From positions 1-27,964 of the forward strand of contig JBBQTN010000045.1 of the NCBI GenBank assembly GCA_038213195.1: DNA of 27,964 nt, in the 5' to 3' direction. Below are positions 24,513 to 27,964 of the stretch, one piece after another. Under the pieces are notes generated by a model. That model was not told the DNA's origin, ran no database searches, and worked only from the letters and a program-made list of their open reading frames with translations. The position numbers and the translations under genes are program-made. The DNA comes from JAODBQ01 sp038213195 (GTDB taxonomy: Bacteria; Actinomycetota; Acidimicrobiia; Acidimicrobiales; Ilumatobacteraceae). Positions within the stretch are counted from its first letter, which is position 1, and each line of letters starts with the position of its first letter.

Positions 24513-25748
24513 ATGTCAAATCTGTCGGCTGGTTCCGACAACGGCCGCCTCGCAGCGTTGCAGACGCTGACTGACACCACATTGGCGACGCTCGATCTCG
24601 ACAGTTTGCTCGAGGAGTTGTTGGCTCGCGTCCGCGACATCCTCTCTGTCGATACCGCCGCGGTGCTCCTCCTTGAGAGGGGGGCGGATGGGCTCGTCGC
24701 AAGAGCGGCGTGTGGCATCGAGGCGGAGGTTCGCCAAGGAGTACGCGTTCCTCTCGGAATCGGGTTCGCGGGTCGGATCGCATTGACGAGGGAGACCGTG
24801 CGGTTGGACCGGGTCGACTCGACGACGGTCGCCAATCCGATCCTGTGGGAAAAGGGGATCAAGTCGATGCTCGGCGTTCCGCTTCTGCGCGGCGACGAGC
24901 TCTTGGGCGTTCTGCACGTCGGACGGCTCGACGGCCGACCGTTCAGCGACGCCGACGAGGAGCTACTCCATGTGGTGGGTGAGCGTATTGGGGGGGCGAT
25001 CCAAACCCGGCAGCTTGCGGACGAACGGGCGGCGACTGGGCTCCTCGAGCGCAGTCTGTTACCGACGAAGCTGCCGAGCTGTCCGGGAGTCGATTTCGCT
25101 ACTCGCTACGTGGCCGCCGAACACCTGACGATCGGCGGGGACTGGTACGACATCTTCACTGTGCCGTCGGGTCAACTGTGGATCGTGGTTGGCGACGTGG
25201 CCGGTCATGGTCTGCACGCGGCGGTGGTGATGGGACGGATCCGAAGTGCGCTCCGCGCGTACTCGCTGCTCGATGAGTCGCCGGAGCGTGTCCTTGATCT
25301 TGTCGACCGCAAGGTGAATCACTTCGAGATCGGAGCGATGGTGACGGTGGCGTGCGCCGTCCTTGACCCGCCCTACGAAACGATGACCGTCGCCTTAGCT
25401 GGGCATCCACCACCTGTGATCGCAGCGCCTGGGCAACGCGCTTTGCTGGCGGAGGTCGAACCGAGCCCCCCACTCGGAACACAGCTCTCGCTCGGTGGAC
25501 GTCGGGCAACGACGATTCCGCTGGTCCCCGATTCCGTGGTCGCGTTCTATACGGACGGCCTCATCGAACGCCGCGGTGAATCACTTGACGTCGGTTTCTC
25601 GCGTCTGCGACGGGCAATGTCACTCGGACCCCCCGAGTACGTCGCTCGCAAAATCATGCGACACGTCATCGGCGACTACATTCCGAAAGATGACATCGCG
25701 CTGGTAGTCATGCGTCGGAGTGGTTCGCCGGTCGAAACAACGCCATAG
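24513..25748 (+). CDS. GAF-domain SpoIIE/PP2C-type phosphatase
   Basis: A 411-residue signalling protein. An N-terminal GAF domain (about 15-165) has VDTAAVLLLERGADGL and GVPLLRGDELLGVLHVG. A PP2C/SpoIIE domain (about 185-405) follows with the metal-binding GGDWYDIF, GDVAGHGLHAAV, FYTDGLIERR and KDDIALVVM motifs. Such RsbU/RsbP-like proteins dephosphorylate anti-anti-sigma factors. No anti-sigma or STAS gene is nearby. The GAF pocket suggests control by a small ligand or redox state. The ATG at 24513 precedes the first GAF helix; its ribosome site is weak. The gene diverges from MOSC (237 bases) and converges on the intradiol dioxygenase. Confidence 0.9.
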   Translation: MSNLSAGSDNGRLAALQTLTDTTLATLDLDSLLEELLARVRDILSVDTAAVLLLERGADGLVARAACGIEAEVRQGVRVPLGIGFAGRIALTRETVRLDRVDSTTVANPILWEKGIKSMLGVPLLRGDELLGVLHVGRLDGRPFSDADEELLHVVGERIGGAIQTRQLADERAATGLLERSLLPTKLPSCPGVDFATRYVAAEHLTIGGDWYDIFTVPSGQLWIVVGDVAGHGLHAAVVMGRIRSALRAYSLLDESPERVLDLVDRKVNHFEIGAMVTVACAVLDPPYETMTVALAGHPPPVIAAPGQRALLAEVEPSPPLGTQLSLGGRRATTIPLVPDSVVAFYTDGLIERRGESLDVGFSRLRRAMSLGPPEYVARKIMRHVIGDYIPKDDIALVVMRRSGSPVETTP

Positions 25749-26005
25749 CTGCCTCATTGGCACCACCCCCGCTTCGACGCCTTCGCGAATCGGACCGCGC
25801 AACAGCCTCGACTGCCTCATCATCGGGTCTCCCCAGACGCCGGCCGGCGAACGCGCGGGTCGGAGGCGCCGACCGGCGCGTCCTCGAGTTGTCGTTCGTC
25901 CCGCTCGGATCTGCCAGCGGGCCGCCGGATTCGCGCTTCGCACAGCGGTCGGGCGGCTTGCTCCGGGGCTGAGCCCGCGCTGCTGCCCACACCCTCAACG
26001 GCGGT

Positions 26006-26021
26006 GTCAGCTGGAGCTGAC
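26006..26021. terminator. Inverted repeat over the dioxygenase stop codon
   Basis: GTCAGCT and AGCTGAC are separated by GG and include the TGA of the intradiol dioxygenase. A second short pair, ACACC (25989-25993) with GGTGT (26003-26007), lies just beyond. Together they sit between convergent genes and may end transcription; no T tract is present. Confidence 0.35.
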
Positions 26022-26942
26022 GGCGAGGGTGAGGGCGATGTTCATGCCGGCGGTGACGTCGCCCGTCACCGTGGGCGTCTCCAGCGTGGCCCCGTCGCTG
26101 AACACGTTGTCGGTGGCCAGTGAGACCTGCTTGTAGTTGGCGATGCTCTGCTGATAGCCGCTCGTGGCGAACACGAGTTGGTTGCTGGCGTCCGGCAGGG
26201 CGAGCTGGGAGGTGGCCAGCGCGCCGGACGCCGATGTCGCGGCGGCGACGCTCGGGTAGACCTCGTAGTGGATGTGCGGCCAGCGACCCGAGTAGCACGC
26301 CGGGTAGATGCTGGTGAACGTCACCGTTCCGTTGACGTCGGTCTCCTGCACCCCACGCAGGTAGTTCTCGTTCTTGACGTTGTTCGAGTACAACGAGTAC
26401 CCGCCGTCCATGTCGCAGTGCCACACATAGACGGCGGCGCCGCTGAGGGGGACGCCGCTGCTGACGTCGAGCACCGTCAACGTGACGGTGGCCGGGACGC
26501 CCTTCGCAGCGGTCGTCGACGAGCCGAAGCTGGAGCGGATGTCGCTGCGCACGATGCCGCTCTCGGCGAGCACGTCGACCCCGTTCGAGCCGTCACCGGG
26601 GTAGGGCCCGGCCGTCTCCTCGGGAACCTGGGACAGCGAGCCGCGAGAGGCGCCCGCCGTGGTGACGCTGCTGGCGGCGGTCGTCGCCACGCTCGCGGAG
26701 GTGGCGGTCGTAGCGGTCGTGGCGGACGTGGCGCTCGATCCGGAGGTCGGCGCGCTCCCGCTGGTCGACGCGGTGCTCGACGACGTCGTGATCGCCGCCG
26801 ATCCGCATCCGACGAGCGCGAGCAGTCCGGCGCCGGCTGCGAGCTGGAAGATCCGCCGCCGGTTGATCAGGGTCGGAAGATCGAAGCCCAGCCCGCGGTC
26901 GTGATCTTCGTCGTCATCGTGCAGGTCTTGGATGGTGTTCAT
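26007..26942 (-). CDS. Secreted intradiol ring-cleavage dioxygenase (Tat/lipoprotein type)
   Basis: A 311-residue protein. NRRRIFQLAAGAG (27-39) resembles a twin-arginine signal, and LVGC (43-46) is a lipobox, so the enzyme is probably membrane-anchored outside the cytoplasm. A Ser/Thr/Ala-rich linker (about 50-100) follows. The catalytic domain has EETAGPYPG (Tyr of the iron site), AAVYVWHCDMDGGYS, and YPACYSGRWPHIHYEVYP, which supplies the second Tyr and two His ligands of the protocatechuate/catechol dioxygenase fold. Typical members cleave catechols; secreted relatives exist but their substrates are often unknown. The start is the first of several possible ATGs at 26942-26948, with a weak ribosome site. 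A hairpin spans the stop. Confidence 0.87.
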   Translation of the reverse strand: MNTIQDLHDDDEDHDRGLGFDLPTLINRRRIFQLAAGAGLLALVGCGSAAITTSSSTASTSGSAPTSGSSATSATTATTATSASVATTAASSVTTAGASRGSLSQVPEETAGPYPGDGSNGVDVLAESGIVRSDIRSSFGSSTTAAKGVPATVTLTVLDVSSGVPLSGAAVYVWHCDMDGGYSLYSNNVKNENYLRGVQETDVNGTVTFTSIYPACYSGRWPHIHYEVYPSVAAATSASGALATSQLALPDASNQLVFATSGYQQSIANYKQVSLATDNVFSDGATLETPTVTGDVTAGMNIALTLAVSSS

Positions 26943-27082
26943 GCACATATCGTGAGCCCGATGCCACAGCCTGTGCTTGGCCCACACTGGGAGTTGACTG
27001 GGAGAGCAGCGGTCTCGGCCAGGTAACAAACGGCCCTGGGTGACCTACTGAAGCAAGTTGCACGACGCAGGGACCTCGGGGC

Positions 27083-27360
27083 TCACCGACGCGGCTGCCA
27101 GACGCCACTCAGCGTTTCGATGGGGGTGGGTTGGTCGGGGTCGACGTGGATGCGTACCCATTCGACTGGTGTGCCTCCGCGGTCGTGCAGGATGAAGGTG
27201 TGGACCAAGGTTGGGCTTTGCGTCGGTACGGAGAGGAGTCGTGCGACGGCCGCCGGTGCGCCGTCGTCGAGCGCGGTGCTCATCCGTTGCTCGATGTCAG
27301 TCAACGGCGCATCGACCGTGCACAGATCGCCGACGAGGTCTTGGGCGAGTTCCTTGCGGA
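27083..27360 (-). pseudogene. UTRA-like ligand-domain fragment
   Basis: From about 27360 to the TGA at 27083 one frame reads KELAQDLVGDL, then VARLLSVPTQSPTLVHTFIL and GGTPVEWVRIHVDPDQ. The pattern LLxVP...SP...H...ADGxPVEW is that of the end of a UTRA domain, the ligand-binding part of GntR/HutC regulators. No GntR helix-turn-helix or start codon of normal quality precedes it. The preceding DNA instead holds an integrase-like fragment in a different frame. It is read here as a remnant; confidence in the family is moderate. Confidence 0.45.
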
Positions 27361-27365
27361 CCGAC

Positions 27366-27539
27366 GTTGGTGCTCACCCATCCCCACCGCTGCGCCTGCG
27401 CGAGCGAGGCGCGCAGCACGTCGTGGAGGTTCTTGATCCCGGCGTCGCGGCGCCCCGCCTTGCGCGTCGGCGTGTGCCAGCGCTCGACGTCGCCACCGAC
27501 AGCCCGGGCGAACGGCAACCGCGCGATCGGATCCTGCTT
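27366..27539 (-). pseudogene. Tyrosine-recombinase (phage integrase) core-binding fragment
   Basis: One minus-strand frame reads GIKNLHDVLRASLAQAQRWG followed by WVSTN, matching the RNVHGVLRAALAQAVRWGWIATNP-type helix of actinobacterial tyrosine integrases. It lacks the N-terminal arm and the whole catalytic domain and goes out of frame at about 27365, where the UTRA-like frame begins. It lies between the Doc toxin and the dioxygenase and supports an accessory origin for this end. Confidence 0.5.
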
Positions 27540-27558
27540 CACGGCGCATCGACGTCGG

Positions 27559-27957
27559 TCAATAGCGTGATGTGGTCGGGATGAGGTTCGTGATTCGGGC
27601 GGCGATCTCATCGATGGTGGGCGGGCTCGATGCGACAGCGATGACGAGGTCGTAGACGTCGTCGTTGTCGGCAAGCGCAACGTTGACCTCGTTCAGTTCC
27701 AGGAAGACCGCCGTGGCGAGCCATCCGAGTCGCTTGTTGCCGTCGACCAGGGCGTGGTTGTTGACGACCGATTGCAGCAACGCGGCAGCCTTCGACCACA
27801 CGTCGGGGTAGGCGTCGTGCCCGCCGACGGTCGTCTGCGGCCGGGCAACAGCCGATCCGAGCAGACCCAGGTCGCGGACGGGGACAAGTGCCCCGAGGAG
27901 TCGTGTGGCAAGAGCGAGGACGTCGTCGATGTCGAGGTACTCGACCGACGCGGTCAC
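27559..27957 (-). CDS. doc: Doc/Fic-family type II toxin (death-on-curing)
   Basis: A 132-residue Doc-like protein. The Fic motif is H68-A-L-V-D-G-N-K-R76 (family HxFx[D/E]GN[K/A]R), preceded by NN and followed by LGWLATAVFLELN, as in Doc toxins that phosphorylate EF-Tu; the second motif position is L rather than F. YLDIDDVLALATRLLG at the N-terminus and the lengths fit Doc. The GTG start at 27957 overlaps a TGA in the adjacent frame (GTGA), the usual coupling with an upstream Phd-type antitoxin, which would lie beyond the right edge and cannot be seen. The symbol is a family name, not proof of activity. Confidence 0.85.
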   Translation of the reverse strand: MTASVEYLDIDDVLALATRLLGALVPVRDLGLLGSAVARPQTTVGGHDAYPDVWSKAAALLQSVVNNHALVDGNKRLGWLATAVFLELNEVNVALADNDDVYDLVIAVASSPPTIDEIAARITNLIPTTSRY

Positions 27958-27964
27958 CTGCCCA

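Overview
This is a GC-rich window with many GTG starts, purine-rich ribosome sites and actinobacterial gene families: a LAL-type LuxR regulator, a PP2C/SpoIIE phosphatase, cell-surface repeats built on DTR...VDINGW, and an OsmC cluster. The gene content suggests an actinobacterium, perhaps of the Acidimicrobiia; that placement is inference, since no rRNA or tRNA gene is visible.

Left arm (1-7743). A minus-strand cluster reads, in transcription order: two phytanoyl-CoA-dioxygenase-like (PhyH) genes joined by a 4-base ATGA overlap, a 60-codon ORF, and a short MetE-like methyltransferase whose GTG lies 4 bases after that ORF. A small unknown gene (3510-3974, minus) is followed by three plus-strand genes: a membrane protein, a TauD-type dioxygenase and a Baeyer-Villiger-type flavin monooxygenase. 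Four putative oxygenases lie within 6.3 kb, which suggests breakdown or tailoring of an organic substrate that cannot be named from sequence.

Centre (7744-16878). A 4.2-kb minus-strand gene encodes a very large secreted protein: a DUF3494 ice-binding-like domain, eight Ig-like repeats, a Pro-rich linker and three DTR/VDINGW repeats. It is broken by one in-frame TAG and two single-base losses in short G/C runs. Next come a secreted ScyD/ScyE-like protein, a tandem GNAT acetyltransferase with an anomalous SRAP-like tail, a DUF1059-DUF1801 pair (the second gene frameshifted) and a divergent TetR regulator. Recurrent single-base indels mean assembly error must be excluded before true decay is claimed.

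Right-centre (16879-23130). A LAL regulator diverges from four plus-strand genes: OsmC, SAM methyltransferase, OsmC and an FAD/NAD(P) monooxygenase. This is the most system-like unit in the window: a co-directional set suited to thiol/peroxide or electrophile chemistry, with its own ATP-dependent regulator.

Right arm (23131-27964). A decayed transposase, a MOSC protein, a GAF-SpoIIE phosphatase, a Tat/lipoprotein intradiol ring-cleavage dioxygenase, a remnant with integrase-like and UTRA-like sequence, and a Doc/Fic toxin whose antitoxin should start just beyond the window edge. This end looks like accessory, mobile-element-marked DNA.
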